A DNA stretch of 64,000 nt from Methylophilaceae bacterium 11 (GTDB taxonomy: Bacteria > Pseudomonadota > Gammaproteobacteria > Burkholderiales > Methylophilaceae), in assembly GCA_000525025.1 (NCBI GenBank), contig JCKJ01000001.1, positions 992,001-1,056,000 of the forward strand. Direction: 5' to 3'. Of the stretch, positions 17,996-27,374 are shown piece after piece. A program made the position numbers and the translations under genes. Below the pieces are notes generated by a model. It was not told where the DNA came from. It ran no database searches and saw only the letters and a list, made by a program, of their open reading frames with translations. How positions within the stretch are numbered: the stretch's first letter is position 1; the number at the start of each line of letters is the position of its first letter.

Positions 17996-19123
17996 ATGTT
18001 TGAAAGACCTTCTGGCGGAGATGCCGTAGTACTAGTCAGTGCGGATTTTGGCGACGCGGATTACGCAGAGAGTTTGCAAGAGTTGCGGCATCTTGTGACC
18101 ACTGCCGGTATGCAAATACGGGCGACGGTTGAAGGAAAGCGGCAATCGCCGGATGCCAAATACTTTATCGGTTCAGGTAAGGCAGAAGAACTCAAACTCA
18201 TGCTGGAATCGAGTGAATCCAAGGTTGCTGCATTCAATCATGATTTAAGTCCCTCACAACAACGCAATCTTGAGCGCTTTCTACAAGCGCGTGTGGTCGA
18301 CCGCACCGGCTTGATTTTGGATATTTTTGCGCAGCGCGCGCAAACCCATGAAGGTAAATTACAAGTCGAGCTCGCGCAACTAGAACACCTATCTACACGC
18401 TTAGTCCGTGGCTGGACGCACTTAGAGCGCCAAAAAGGCGGTATCGGGGTGCGCGGTGGTCCTGGTGAAACCCAGCTGGAATTAGACCGCCGTATGCTAC
18501 GTGTGCGTGTTAAACAGCTACGTGAAAAGCTGGAGAAGTTGAAACAACAACGCGGCATGCAACGCAGAGCCCGTAAACGCTCCAACTTAATGACCGTCTC
18601 TATTGTGGGTTATACCAATGCGGGTAAATCCACTTTGTTTAACCGATTAACGCGTTCTGGTGTATACGCAGCCGACCAATTGTTCGCGACATTGGATACG
18701 ACCTCGCGCAAAATGCATTTGGCAGATGCCAACCCTGTTGTGCTTTCAGACACAGTAGGGTTTATCAAACACTTACCCACCACTTTAATTGAAGCGTTCG
18801 GCGCCACATTGGAAGAAGCGGCGCAAGCAGATTTGCTATTGCATGTGGTGGATGTCGCTAGCACGAATCGCGATGCTCAGATTGAACAAGTAAATTTTGT
18901 GCTGAACGAAATCGGCGCTTCGCAAGTGCATCAAATCTTGGTGCTGAACCAAATTGATCGACTAGGAATGCCTGCTGGGATAGAGCGTGACGAGTATGGT
19001 AAGATTTCCAAGGTAAGAATTTCAGCCATTGATGGCACTGGCCTTGATGATTTGAGGTTGGCACTCACAGAGTATCAACAATTATTGAAACAATTGAGCA
19101 CAGAAGAAAGTGCTTACGCATAA
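17996..19123 (+). CDS. hflX: GTPase HflX
   Basis: Ribosome-associated GTPase that splits or rescues stalled 70S ribosomes, notably under heat stress. The 375 residues include an N-terminal nucleotide-binding domain (FIGSGKAEEL near 57), the glycine-rich linker GVRGGPGETQLE, and a G domain. In the G domain the P-loop is at 205-212 (GYTNAGKS), the G3 motif is DTVGF and the G4 motif is NQID, a variant of NKxD. It is shorter than the E. coli protein at the C terminus, which is normal outside enterobacteria. It sits 6 bases after hfq. Confidence 0.96.
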   Translation: MFERPSGGDAVVLVSADFGDADYAESLQELRHLVTTAGMQIRATVEGKRQSPDAKYFIGSGKAEELKLMLESSESKVAAFNHDLSPSQQRNLERFLQARVVDRTGLILDIFAQRAQTHEGKLQVELAQLEHLSTRLVRGWTHLERQKGGIGVRGGPGETQLELDRRMLRVRVKQLREKLEKLKQQRGMQRRARKRSNLMTVSIVGYTNAGKSTLFNRLTRSGVYAADQLFATLDTTSRKMHLADANPVVLSDTVGFIKHLPTTLIEAFGATLEEAAQADLLLHVVDVASTNRDAQIEQVNFVLNEIGASQVHQILVLNQIDRLGMPAGIERDEYGKISKVRISAIDGTGLDDLRLALTEYQQLLKQLSTEESAYA

Positions 19124-19140
19124 TCAATTCGGAGTAATGC

Positions 19141-20313
19141 ATGATTAAGTTTCCAGGATTTGGACAACGCAACAATGAAGGGCCGCCTGATTTAGACGAG
19201 GTTTTTCGTGATTTAAGTAAAAAAATTAACGGTTTATTTGGTGGTTCAAATAATCAAGGGTCCACGCCTAGTAGAAATACAGAGTTTCCTGTTCTGCCGA
19301 TTATTGGCTTAATTGCACTGGTGTGGCTGGCTACTGGCTTTTACATTGTGGACCAAGGCTCGCGAGGTGTAGTGCTACGCTTTGGGCAACATGTGGAAAC
19401 TACATTGCCTGGTCCAAGATGGCATATGCCATTTCCTATTGAAAGTGTAGAGAACGTCAATCTTGAGCAAGTGCGTACCATTGAGGTGGGTTATCGCTCT
19501 GCCGAAGGGGGCAACACACGTAGCCGTGAGTCACGTGAGTCATTGATGTTAACGGATGATGAAAATATCATTGATTTGCAATTTGCCGTGCAATACAACT
19601 TAAAAGATGTAGAAAACTTTCAATTTAAAAACCGCGCAACAGAAGACAGCGTAAGAGGCGTGGCAGAAACTGCCATTCGCGAGATTGTGGGTAAAAGCCG
19701 TATGGATTTTGCGCTGTACGAAGGGCGTGAAGAAATTGCAGTGCGTGCTAAGAAGCTGATGCAAGAAGTGCTGGATCGCTACGATTCTGGCATTAATGTA
19801 GTGAACGTCACCATGCAAAATGCCCAGCCACCAGAACAAGTGCAAGCTGCATTTGATGATGCGGTGAAAGCCAAGCAGGATTTGGAGCGCCAAAAAAATG
19901 AAGGTCAGGCCTATGCCAATGACGTGATTCCTAAAGCACGTGGTACTGCATCCAGACTGGCAGAAGAAGCTGCTGGTTATAAATTGCGTGTGGAGAACGA
20001 GGCCAAAGGTAATGCCAATCGTTTTGAGCAGGTGCTTACCCAGTACAACAAAGCCCCAGAGGTTACACGTCAACGTTTATACATCGATGCGCAAGAGCAA
20101 ATTTTGAGCAACACCAGCAAAGTGCTGATTGACCAAAAAGGTGGCAACAGTCTATTGTATTTGCCTTTGGATAAGCTGATGGAGCGCTCAGGTACTGGCA
20201 GCCAATCCTCCACATCTCCGGCTAAATCAGCCACAACAGAGCCAGTGCAAGTAGAGTTAGATACCGATCGTTCACGGGATGCTTTTAGAAGCCGTGACCG
20301 TGATGAACGATAG
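19141..20313 (+). CDS. hflK: FtsH protease modulator HflK
   Basis: SPFH/band-7 membrane protein that, with HflC, forms a cage around the FtsH protease in the inner membrane. The 390 residues show a glycine/asparagine-rich cytoplasmic N terminus, one transmembrane helix at about 57-75, and the SPFH domain starting IVDQGSRGVVLRFGQ. A long alanine/glutamate-rich helix spans about 235-300, and a polar tail follows. It lies 17 bases after hflX and 18 before hflC, so it belongs to the same operon. Confidence 0.97.
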   Translation: MIKFPGFGQRNNEGPPDLDEVFRDLSKKINGLFGGSNNQGSTPSRNTEFPVLPIIGLIALVWLATGFYIVDQGSRGVVLRFGQHVETTLPGPRWHMPFPIESVENVNLEQVRTIEVGYRSAEGGNTRSRESRESLMLTDDENIIDLQFAVQYNLKDVENFQFKNRATEDSVRGVAETAIREIVGKSRMDFALYEGREEIAVRAKKLMQEVLDRYDSGINVVNVTMQNAQPPEQVQAAFDDAVKAKQDLERQKNEGQAYANDVIPKARGTASRLAEEAAGYKLRVENEAKGNANRFEQVLTQYNKAPEVTRQRLYIDAQEQILSNTSKVLIDQKGGNSLLYLPLDKLMERSGTGSQSSTSPAKSATTEPVQVELDTDRSRDAFRSRDRDER

Positions 20314-20331
20314 AACGAAAGCGGACATAAT

Positions 20332-21204
20332 ATGAAAAATTTTGGTGCAGGATTAATCGGCGCGTTTGTGGTGATGGTCATCTTGACGTTGTCCGCGTAT
20401 ACAGTAGATGAGCGCGAGTATGCAATTGTCTTCAGGCTGGGTGAAATCGTTTCTGTGAAGAAGTCTCCGGGCTTATATTTCAAAATGCCACTGGTGGAGA
20501 ATGTACGTTACTTTGATAAACGTATTTTGACTTTAAACTGGGATGAGCCTGATCGCTTTATTACCAGCGAGAAGAAAAACGTGTTGGTAGACTCGTTTGT
20601 CAAGTGGAAGATTGTCGATCCAGCTAAGTTTTATGTGTCTGTCAAAGGTGATGAAGCACAGGCAGAGCGCCGTTTATCACAAACAGTCAATGATGGTTTG
20701 CGTGCTGAATTTGGTAAGCGCACCATTCACGATGTGGTTTCTGGTGAGCGTTCTGAAATCATGGAAATTTTGCGTCAACGCGCAGACAAAGATAGCCGTC
20801 AAATGGGCATTCAAATTTTAGACGTGCGCTTGCGTCGTGTGGATCTGCCTAAAGAAGTGAGCGAGTCTGTGTACCAACGCATGGATGCAGAGCGTAAATC
20901 TGTCGCCAATGAACTGCGTTCTCAAGGTGCGGCAGCTGCTGAGAAAATTCGTGCAGATGCGGATAAGCAACGGGAGGTGATTATTGCAGAAGCTTTCCGT
21001 GAAGCGCAAAAAGTGAAAGGTGAGGGCGATGCCAAAGCGGCAGAGGTTTATGCCGATGCCTTTGGTAAAAACCCAGAATTTTATGCGTTCTATCGCAGTA
21101 CAGAAGCGTATAAAAACAGCTTTAAAAGTAAGTCTGACGTGATTGTATTAGACCAAAGCTCAGACTTTTTTAAATATATGCGTAGCTCAGGCGCTAAAAA
21201 ATAG
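20332..21204 (+). CDS. hflC: FtsH protease modulator HflC
   Basis: Partner of HflK in the periplasm-facing cage that regulates FtsH. The 290-residue protein has an N-terminal signal-anchor at about 5-25, an SPFH domain beginning REYAIVFRLGEIV, the coiled region near 180-230 rich in A/E/K, and the typical ending YKNSFKSKSDVIVLD. Length and order match HflC of other proteobacteria. The DUF2065 gene starts 9 bases downstream. Confidence 0.97.
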   Translation: MKNFGAGLIGAFVVMVILTLSAYTVDEREYAIVFRLGEIVSVKKSPGLYFKMPLVENVRYFDKRILTLNWDEPDRFITSEKKNVLVDSFVKWKIVDPAKFYVSVKGDEAQAERRLSQTVNDGLRAEFGKRTIHDVVSGERSEIMEILRQRADKDSRQMGIQILDVRLRRVDLPKEVSESVYQRMDAERKSVANELRSQGAAAAEKIRADADKQREVIIAEAFREAQKVKGEGDAKAAEVYADAFGKNPEFYAFYRSTEAYKNSFKSKSDVIVLDQSSDFFKYMRSSGAKK

Positions 21205-21213
21205 CGTGCTAGC

Positions 21214-21399
21214 TTGAAAGACTCTTTGCTGACAGCGTTAGGCTTGGTGCTTATCATAGAAGGTTTATTGCCACTATTGATGCCTCAAGCTTGGCGCGAC
21301 ACTTTTCAGCGGTTGATTGTGCTTAAAGATGGTCAGTTGCGATTTATTGGCCTGATTTCTGTCCTAGGTGGTTTTTTACTGACGATGTTCAGTCGCTAG
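21214..21399 (+). CDS. DUF2065 family small inner-membrane protein
   Basis: A 61-residue protein of two membrane helices (about 5-22 and 42-58) joined by a basic loop, matching the DUF2065 (YjeT) family usually found after hflC. Its function is unknown; position suggests a role near the HflKC-FtsH complex. It starts with TTG, 9 bases after the hflC stop, with only a weak ribosome-binding site, so translation may depend on coupling. Confidence 0.85.
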   Translation: MKDSLLTALGLVLIIEGLLPLLMPQAWRDTFQRLIVLKDGQLRFIGLISVLGGFLLTMFSR

Positions 21400-21438
21400 C
21401 GTAAGCCGTTTTAGGCTGTTTGCGGTTATAATAACGCC

Positions 21439-22599
21439 ATGCGAAATTGGTTACTCCCCGAATTTATTGAAGATGTGTTGCCTGCAGAGGCCGCGCGTAT
21501 TGAGTCATTGCGTCGTCAGCTTTTGGATCTGTTCCAAGTGCATGGCTATCAGTATGTGATTCCACCTATGTTGGAATACATGGAATCACTGATTACCGGT
21601 ACCGGGTATGATTTGGACTTGGCGACATTTAAAGTGGTGGATCAATTGACAGGTCGTTTGATGGGCGTGCGTGCAGACACCACACCACAAGCAGCGCGGA
21701 TTGATGCGCACATGCTGAATCATCAAGGCGTGTCACGTCTTTGCTATGCTGGCACTGTATTACGCACCAAGCCAGATGGTCTGGCACGTACGCGTGAGCC
21801 ACTACAGCTGGGCGCTGAGTTGTTTGGCCACGCTGGTATCGAGAGCGATGTAGAGATCCAGCGCTTAATGATTAAGGCATTGCAATTGTTGGGTCTCAAA
21901 GAACTACATATTGACTTTAGTCATGTGGGTATTTTTGAAAGTTTGGTCAAACACGCAGGTGTTGATGCTAGCTTAGAACAAAGCCTGTTTGCAGCATTGC
22001 AAAGTAAAGATAAAGCGACTGTGACCCAGTTGGTTCAGGCGTTAGATGGGCCTATCCAACGTGCGTTCATTCGCCTTACCGAGCTCCATGGTGGCGTGGA
22101 CATGTTGGCGCAAGCAGCTACTGAGCTCCCCGCGCTTGAAGAAATCACCCGCGCATTAAATGATTTGCGCGCTATAGCAGATTTACTGGCCGATTTAGAT
22201 GTGCAGGTTGGATTTGACCTCAGCGAGTTGCGTGGGTATCACTACCATTCCGGCATTGTGTTTGCCGCTTATGCACATGGCTATGCAGGCCCCATTGCCT
22301 TGGGCGGACGTTACGATGAAGTAGGTATTGCGTTCGGGCGTGCGCGTCCAGCCACCGGATTCAGTCTTGATTTGCGTGGTGCGGTACTCGCGCTCGCGCC
22401 AGCAGTTGCTACCAAAGGCATACTGGCACCATCAGGCAATGACGCAGCATTACTAACAGCAATAGAATCATTGCGTGCATCTGGGCAGATGGTGGTACAA
22501 GCCTTACCTAATACGCCTGCGCAATTGGATGAACTTAATTGCGATCGTACGCTGGAATTGCAGCAAGGCCAGTGGCGCGTAGCCACTGTCTCTCATTAA
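21439..22599 (+). CDS. hisZ: ATP phosphoribosyltransferase regulatory subunit HisZ
   Basis: Catalytically dead paralogue of histidyl-tRNA synthetase that joins short-form HisG to make the first enzyme of histidine synthesis. The 386 residues begin NWLLPEFIEDVLPAEAARIE, followed by the class-II motif-2-like region (GTVLRTKPDGLARTREPLQLG), as in HisZ. The C-terminal anticodon-binding domain is absent, which separates it from HisS. It lies between hflC and purA, a common betaproteobacterial order. A TATAAT ends 7 bases before the ATG, hinting at a separate, possibly leaderless transcript. Confidence 0.95.
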   Translation: MRNWLLPEFIEDVLPAEAARIESLRRQLLDLFQVHGYQYVIPPMLEYMESLITGTGYDLDLATFKVVDQLTGRLMGVRADTTPQAARIDAHMLNHQGVSRLCYAGTVLRTKPDGLARTREPLQLGAELFGHAGIESDVEIQRLMIKALQLLGLKELHIDFSHVGIFESLVKHAGVDASLEQSLFAALQSKDKATVTQLVQALDGPIQRAFIRLTELHGGVDMLAQAATELPALEEITRALNDLRAIADLLADLDVQVGFDLSELRGYHYHSGIVFAAYAHGYAGPIALGGRYDEVGIAFGRARPATGFSLDLRGAVLALAPAVATKGILAPSGNDAALLTAIESLRASGQMVVQALPNTPAQLDELNCDRTLELQQGQWRVATVSH

Positions 22600-22612
22600 C
22601 TCATTTTATTTA

Positions 22613-22622
22613 TCTACGTAGA
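22613..22622. promoter_or_regulatory. Perfect 10-bp palindrome in the hisZ-purA gap
   Basis: TCTACGTAGA lies 24 bases before the purA start and is followed by another ATCTAC copy. It sits where an operator or promoter element for purA would be. It is short and does not match a regulator site I recognise. Confidence 0.25.
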
Positions 22623-22645
22623 GATATATCTACACTATTGAAATT

Positions 22646-23995
22646 ATGGCAAATCAATCAAGTAAACATCAGGCAAAAAATGTAGTCGTCATTGGCACGC
22701 AATGGGGTGACGAAGGCAAAGGTAAAATCGTTGATTGGTTAACCGACCATGCACAAGGTGTTGTCAGGTTCCAAGGCGGACATAACGCAGGCCACACCTT
22801 GGTGGTTGGGCAGGGTGCGGAACAACGTATATATAAACTGAACTTAGTACCGTCAGGCATTGTGCGCGCAGGTGTTAATTGCTATATCGGCAATGGCGTA
22901 GTGTTAGATGCCGGACATTTGCTAAGCGAAATTGAGACATTAGAAAAAGGCGGCTTGGAAGTCAAAAGTCGTTTAAAACTCAGCCCAGGTTGTCCATTGA
23001 TTTTGAGCCACCACGTGGCGGTAGATATTGCCCGTGAAGCCAAACGCAGTGCTGATAAAAAAATTGGCACGACAGGAAAAGGCATAGGCCCAACCTATGA
23101 AGATAAAGTCGCACGCCGCGCATTACGCGTCTATGACTTATTCTACCCAGAGCGCTTTGCCGAAAAATTACGCGAGGTGATGGATTATCACAACTTTGTA
23201 CTGACGCAATATTTAGGCGCACCTGCAGTTGATTTTAATCAGCAATATGAGGCCAGTATGCAGCAAGCGCAAGCATTAAAGCCTATGGTGGCCGATATTT
23301 CCGCTGAACTCTACGCAGCTAACACGCGTGGCGAGAATTTATTATTTGAAGGTGCACAAGGTACCTTGTTGGACATTGACCATGGTACTTACCCATATGT
23401 CACCTCTAGTAACTGTATTGCCGGACAAGCTTCAGCAGGGACAGGTGTAGGTGCCAGTATGCTGCATTATGTGTTGGGCATTACCAAAGCTTATACCACG
23501 CGTGTCGGCGGTGGGCCATTCCCAAGCGAGTTGGATATTGAAACAGAGGGTGTCCCTGGTTATCAAATGTCAAACAAAGGCCAGGAAATTGGTACCGTGA
23601 CTAAACGTAAACGCCGCTGCGGTTGGTTTGATGCTGCAGCGTTGAGACGTTCTGCCCGTATCAATGGCTTGACCGGTTTATGCATTACCAAGCTGGACGT
23701 GCTGGATGGCATTGATAGCCTCAATATTTGTACTGGATACAAGCTGGACGGCAAAGTGGTGGATATGCTACCTGTGGGCGCCGATGATGTGGCACGCTGC
23801 GAGCCAATTTATGAAACAGTGGCGGGCTGGCACGACAATACCTTTGGCGTAAAAACTTGGGAAGGCTTGCCTAAAAACGCACAAATCTACTTAAAACGCT
23901 TGGAAGCTTTATGTGGTGTGCCTATTGCGATTGTATCGACAGGCCCTGAGCGCGATGAAACCATTGTGCTAGAACATCCTTTCCATATTGGATAA
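22646..23995 (+). CDS. purA: Adenylosuccinate synthetase
   Basis: Joins IMP and aspartate using GTP, the committed step to AMP. The 449-residue protein has the GTP P-loop-like [11 protein letters not shown] at about 17-27, the catalytic GGHNAGHT, the GTTGKGIGP loop near 150 and the C-terminal [11 protein letters not shown]. It is slightly longer than E. coli PurA because of an N-terminal extension of about ten residues. Its last codons overlap the possible TTG start of the flavoprotein gene, which ties it to the cofactor cluster downstream. Confidence 0.97.
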   Translation: MANQSSKHQAKNVVVIGTQWGDEGKGKIVDWLTDHAQGVVRFQGGHNAGHTLVVGQGAEQRIYKLNLVPSGIVRAGVNCYIGNGVVLDAGHLLSEIETLEKGGLEVKSRLKLSPGCPLILSHHVAVDIAREAKRSADKKIGTTGKGIGPTYEDKVARRALRVYDLFYPERFAEKLREVMDYHNFVLTQYLGAPAVDFNQQYEASMQQAQALKPMVADISAELYAANTRGENLLFEGAQGTLLDIDHGTYPYVTSSNCIAGQASAGTGVGASMLHYVLGITKAYTTRVGGGPFPSELDIETEGVPGYQMSNKGQEIGTVTKRKRRCGWFDAAALRRSARINGLTGLCITKLDVLDGIDSLNICTGYKLDGKVVDMLPVGADDVARCEPIYETVAGWHDNTFGVKTWEGLPKNAQIYLKRLEALCGVPIAIVSTGPERDETIVLEHPFHIG

Positions 23996-23999
23996 TCAG

Positions 24000-24551
24000 A
24001 TGCAGCAACGACTTGCATGGGCGATTACAGGTTCTGGCCATTACTTGCGTGAATCACTCGCCATTTTGCAAACACTGGAATCGGTCGATATTTTTTTGAG
24101 TAAGGCTGCAGCCGAAATCATCAAGCAGTACGGCTTTCAAGATTTAATTGATGCGACTGGCCACCGTATCTATCAAGATAAAACTGCCAGCAGTATTCCT
24201 GTTGAGCTGTTTTATGAAGGCAAATACCATAGCTTGGTGATTGCGCCTGCAACCTCTAATACCATTGCCAAGATGGCGTATGGGTTTTCGGATAGCTTGG
24301 TGACCAATCTATTTGCGCAAGCAGGAAAAACGCGTGTGCATAGCATTGTCTTTGCTTGTGATACGGCACCAGAGCTCGAGTCGGAAGCCCCCCGTGACAA
24401 TGTGGTTAAAGTTTACCCACGCCAGATTGATCTCGATAACGTGATCAAATTAAAAGCCTTTACCCACACCGAAGTAGCTGAAGATATGCAACAGTTGCAA
24501 CAGTACATCATGCACCGCCTAGCTGCTGTGCATCAAATGGATGCTGAGTAA
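24000..24551 (+). CDS. Flavoprotein of the DmrB/AfpA type (probable dihydromethanopterin reductase)
   Basis: FMN-binding flavoprotein domain (decarboxylase-like fold), 183 residues from ATG 24000, opening RLAWAITGSGHYLRESL, with VIAPATSNTIAKMAYG near 80-95. This matches DmrB/archaeoflavoprotein relatives found in H4MPT-using bacteria. DmrB reduces dihydromethanopterin to H4MPT, so this may be the last step of the cofactor pathway; the AfpA redox role is the alternative. The frame also opens at TTG 23988, inside purA. It leads the four-gene cluster and is 5 bases before the next gene. Confidence 0.8.
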   Translation: MQQRLAWAITGSGHYLRESLAILQTLESVDIFLSKAAAEIIKQYGFQDLIDATGHRIYQDKTASSIPVELFYEGKYHSLVIAPATSNTIAKMAYGFSDSLVTNLFAQAGKTRVHSIVFACDTAPELESEAPRDNVVKVYPRQIDLDNVIKLKAFTHTEVAEDMQQLQQYIMHRLAAVHQMDAE

Positions 24552-24556
24552 GTGAA

Positions 24557-25987
24557 ATGACTGAAAAACTGTTATTTTTAACAGGAAAATTAGCCGAAAA
24601 AAGCCTGCATAAAGTATTGCGTCAAATACAAGCCGATATTGAAGTGCAGGCCAATCTTAAAACCCCACAATTCAAATACCGTGTTGAACAAATAGGTGTA
24701 TCAGTAGCGGCCTTGATGACGCCTGAAATGATTGCGCGACGGCTCAAAGATGTGGGTGACGCCAATAAAGTGATTTTGCCCGGGCTATGCCAAGGCGACC
24801 TAGGTCCACTTGAAGAAAAATTGGGTGTGCCGGTGGAACGCGGTCCTGCGGATTTGAAAGATTTACCCCAATATTTCGGTCAACAGGGCATCGCGCCTGA
24901 TTTATCGCAACACAGCGTGCAGATTTTTGCAGAAATTGTAGATGCGCCAGATTTGTCAGTTGACGCCATTATTGCCAAAGCGGAGCGTTTTAAGCAACAA
25001 GGTGCGGATGTCATTGACTTAGGCTGTTTGCCCGGCAAGCCATTTGTGCATTTGGCAGACGCAGTGAAAGCACTCAAGTCTGCTGGCCATTTGGTTAGCG
25101 TGGATTCCATGAGCATTTCGGATTTACGCATCGCTGGGCATGCCGGTGCGGATTTCTTGTTGAGCTTGACGGAAAAGTCGATTGATTTAATCGACGAAGT
25201 GGCTGCTACGCCTATTTTAATACCGGCAAAACCTGGCAATATGGCTTCGTTGTATCGTGCCATTGAGCACTGTCTGCGTAAGAACAAACCATTTATAGCC
25301 GATGCCATTTTGGATCCTATTCATTTTGGTCTTACCGATTCTATTGTGCGCTATCACAAGTTACGTAAAAAATACCCAGAGATTCCCATAATGATGGGTG
25401 TGGGCAATTTAACTGAACTGACCGATGCAGACACAACAGGCATCAACGCATTGCTATTTGGCATGATTAGTGAGCTGAATATCAATGCAGTATTGGCAAC
25501 CTCTGTCAGTGCGCATGCGGTGAATGCGATCGCAGAGGCTGATGTTGCCAGGCGGGTCATGTATCGCGCTAAACAAGACAATCGTTTGCCCAGAGGTTAC
25601 AGTAACGGCTTGCTGGGCTTGCATGACCGAAAACCGTTTAGCTATGATGAAGCTGAGATTCAAGAAATCGCAGCACAAATCAAAGACCCTAGTTTTCGTA
25701 TTATGGTGAGTGAGCAGGGCATCTACGTCTACAATCGCGACGGCCTGCAATTGGATCAAGACCCTTTTCAATTTTACCCACACTTGGGCGTTGAGAATGA
25801 TGCCTCGCATGCCTTTTATTTGGGGGTAGAGCTGGCGCGGGCACAAATCGCATGGCAGCTTAAAAAGCGCTTTGTACAAGATGAAGAACTCAATTTTGGC
25901 GTGGCTTCGCAAGTGCAAAATAAGCAACCCAAAAAAGCCCATCGCGAGGCTTCAATTAAAGAAAAAAAGCATCAGCCTAAACCATGA
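24557..25987 (+). CDS. Dihydropteroate-synthase-like protein (DUF6513/DUF4346 type)
   Basis: A 476-residue relative of the archaeal proteins MJ0107/MJ0301, which carry a pterin-binding TIM barrel. The N-terminal part (about 1-120) has LTGKLAEKSLHKVL and LPGLCQGDLGPLEE. The barrel (about 130-350) has GADVIDLGCLPG, LVSVDSMS, and ADAILDPIHFG. The C-terminal part resembles DUF4346, and the last 25 residues are lysine-rich. In H4MPT users it likely builds or handles a pterin intermediate. It overlaps the DUF447 gene by four bases. Confidence 0.85.
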   Translation: MTEKLLFLTGKLAEKSLHKVLRQIQADIEVQANLKTPQFKYRVEQIGVSVAALMTPEMIARRLKDVGDANKVILPGLCQGDLGPLEEKLGVPVERGPADLKDLPQYFGQQGIAPDLSQHSVQIFAEIVDAPDLSVDAIIAKAERFKQQGADVIDLGCLPGKPFVHLADAVKALKSAGHLVSVDSMSISDLRIAGHAGADFLLSLTEKSIDLIDEVAATPILIPAKPGNMASLYRAIEHCLRKNKPFIADAILDPIHFGLTDSIVRYHKLRKKYPEIPIMMGVGNLTELTDADTTGINALLFGMISELNINAVLATSVSAHAVNAIAEADVARRVMYRAKQDNRLPRGYSNGLLGLHDRKPFSYDEAEIQEIAAQIKDPSFRIMVSEQGIYVYNRDGLQLDQDPFQFYPHLGVENDASHAFYLGVELARAQIAWQLKKRFVQDEELNFGVASQVQNKQPKKAHREASIKEKKHQPKP

Positions 25988-26559
25988 TTTACGAAACCAT
26001 TATTTCGACTGTAGACCTTGCTGGAAACGTGCATATCACGCCATTTGGCGTTCAAAAAAAAGATAGCCTGATAGTCATCTCACCATTTAAACCCTCTACG
26101 ACTTTAGAAAACATTTTGGCAACAGAATGTGCGGTGATGAATCTGACCGATGATGTGCGTGTATTTGCTGGCGCCATAGTCAAAACACAAACGCACGCTA
26201 TATTGCCCGCAACTGTGGTCAAAGGGTTTCGGTTGGCGGACACTTTATCGCATGATGAGTTACGTCTTGAAAAAGTGGTAGATGACCCTGTGCGTCCGCA
26301 GTTGTGGATGCGCAGCGTGCATCAAGAAACACATCAGCCATTTGCCGGTTTTAATCGTGCACAGGCTGCTGTGATTGAGTTGGCAGTGCTTGCCAGCCGG
26401 CTTAGCCGGTTACCGCAAGACAAAGTGTTGATTGAACGGGCGTACCTACAGATTGCTATTGATAAAACGGCGGGTGAACGTGAGTTGCAAGCATGGCAAT
26501 GGTTGGTGGAAAAAATTGACGGATATTATGCGGAACAATCTGGATTTACCCAGGCTTAG
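25984..26559 (+). CDS. DUF447 family protein (flavin-reductase-like split barrel)
   Basis: A 191-residue soluble protein of the DUF447 family, shared by methanogenic archaea and H4MPT-containing bacteria. The N-terminal half (ETIISTVDLAGNVHITPFGV, then ECAVMNLTDDVRVFAGA) looks like an FMN-binding split-barrel. The C-terminal half is helical. Its biochemical role is not established to my knowledge; gene context points to methanofuran or H4MPT synthesis. It overlaps the preceding gene in ATGA and is followed 12 bases later by mfnB. Confidence 0.82.
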   Translation: MIYETIISTVDLAGNVHITPFGVQKKDSLIVISPFKPSTTLENILATECAVMNLTDDVRVFAGAIVKTQTHAILPATVVKGFRLADTLSHDELRLEKVVDDPVRPQLWMRSVHQETHQPFAGFNRAQAAVIELAVLASRLSRLPQDKVLIERAYLQIAIDKTAGERELQAWQWLVEKIDGYYAEQSGFTQA

Positions 26560-26571
26560 TAGGGCTCAAGC

Positions 26572-27279
26572 ATGATTCGCTTATTGATTAGTGTGAAAAA
26601 TGCAGATGAAGCCTTAGACGCCATGCACGCGGGCGCTGACTTCATTGACCTAAAAGACCCGGCATTAGGTGCTCTGGGTAGCTTGGATGATGATGTGAGT
26701 TTGCAGGCGGTACGTGCAGTGAATCGACAGACGTTGGTAAGTGCCACCGTGGGGGATACGCATGATGATTTAGATACGCTATTAAATCTGATTCACCGTA
26801 AATGGGATTTGGGTGTTGATATCGTCAAGTTGCCGATTGCTTCATTGCAAAAACAAGCGGACTATCTCGGTGCACTCGCCAGTTTGATTCGCTCGAAAAA
26901 AATGAAATTAATTGCCGTAATGTTTGCCGAGCAACCCATAGATTTGACTTGGATTCCCATGTTGGCTGAAATTGGATTTTATGGCGTGATGCTAGATACG
27001 GCAGATAAACAACACCATTTATTGACGGCGGTTGATACTGATACCATTCATGCGTTTGTAAAATACTGTGAATTACACCATCTGCAAGCAGGGCTGGCAG
27101 GCGCATTAAGGGTAGAATACTTGAATGAATTGACACCGCTTTATCCCAGTTATATCGGTTTTAGGTCTGGGGTATGTCGCGACAATGTGAGACAAAACAA
27201 TTTATTACCGCATTTAGTTAAAGAAATCAAAGATAAGTTGTATAAACACAACAACTTTTGTAATAAAATGCAGTCTTAA
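26572..27279 (+). CDS. mfnB: (5-formylfuran-3-yl)methyl phosphate synthase MfnB
   Basis: Condenses two glyceraldehyde-3-phosphate molecules to the furan precursor of methanofuran. The 235-residue TIM-barrel protein matches the DUF556/MfnB family: LLISVKNADEALDAMHAGAD at the N terminus, then K28 in DLKDP (the likely Schiff-base lysine), K86 in DIVKLPI, and D142/K146 in LDTADK, spaced like the essential pair of the Methanocaldococcus enzyme. Its presence shows that the carrier used by FhcABCD is a methanofuran-like molecule made by the cell. It ends the cluster. Confidence 0.9.
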   Translation: MIRLLISVKNADEALDAMHAGADFIDLKDPALGALGSLDDDVSLQAVRAVNRQTLVSATVGDTHDDLDTLLNLIHRKWDLGVDIVKLPIASLQKQADYLGALASLIRSKKMKLIAVMFAEQPIDLTWIPMLAEIGFYGVMLDTADKQHHLLTAVDTDTIHAFVKYCELHHLQAGLAGALRVEYLNELTPLYPSYIGFRSGVCRDNVRQNNLLPHLVKEIKDKLYKHNNFCNKMQS

Positions 27280-27290
27280 AACCGACTGCG

Positions 27291-27319
27291 TTGATATGTC
27301 AATGTTGAATGAGTATAGT
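27291..27319 (+). promoter_or_regulatory. Sigma-70 promoter for the OmpA-type gene
   Basis: TTGATA at 27291-27296 and TATAGT at 27314-27319 are separated by exactly 17 bases. The expected start near 27326 gives a leader of about 49 bases before the ATG at 27375. This is the best sigma-70 match I found in the window, in keeping with an abundant outer-membrane protein. Confidence 0.7.
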
Positions 27320-27374
27320 TAGGTGTGGGATTTACACTGTACGTCGAGAAGTTACTAACAAAGGAGTTAACAAG

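Noticed and set aside
27270-27289. Hairpin GCAGTC/GACTGC after mfnB as a terminator
   Set aside because: The stem is only 6 bp and no T run follows; it also abuts the -35 box of the ompA promoter.
27309-27374. N-terminal extension of the OmpA-type protein
   Set aside because: It would place 22 charged residues before a clear signal peptide; ATG 27375 has an ideal ribosome-binding site.
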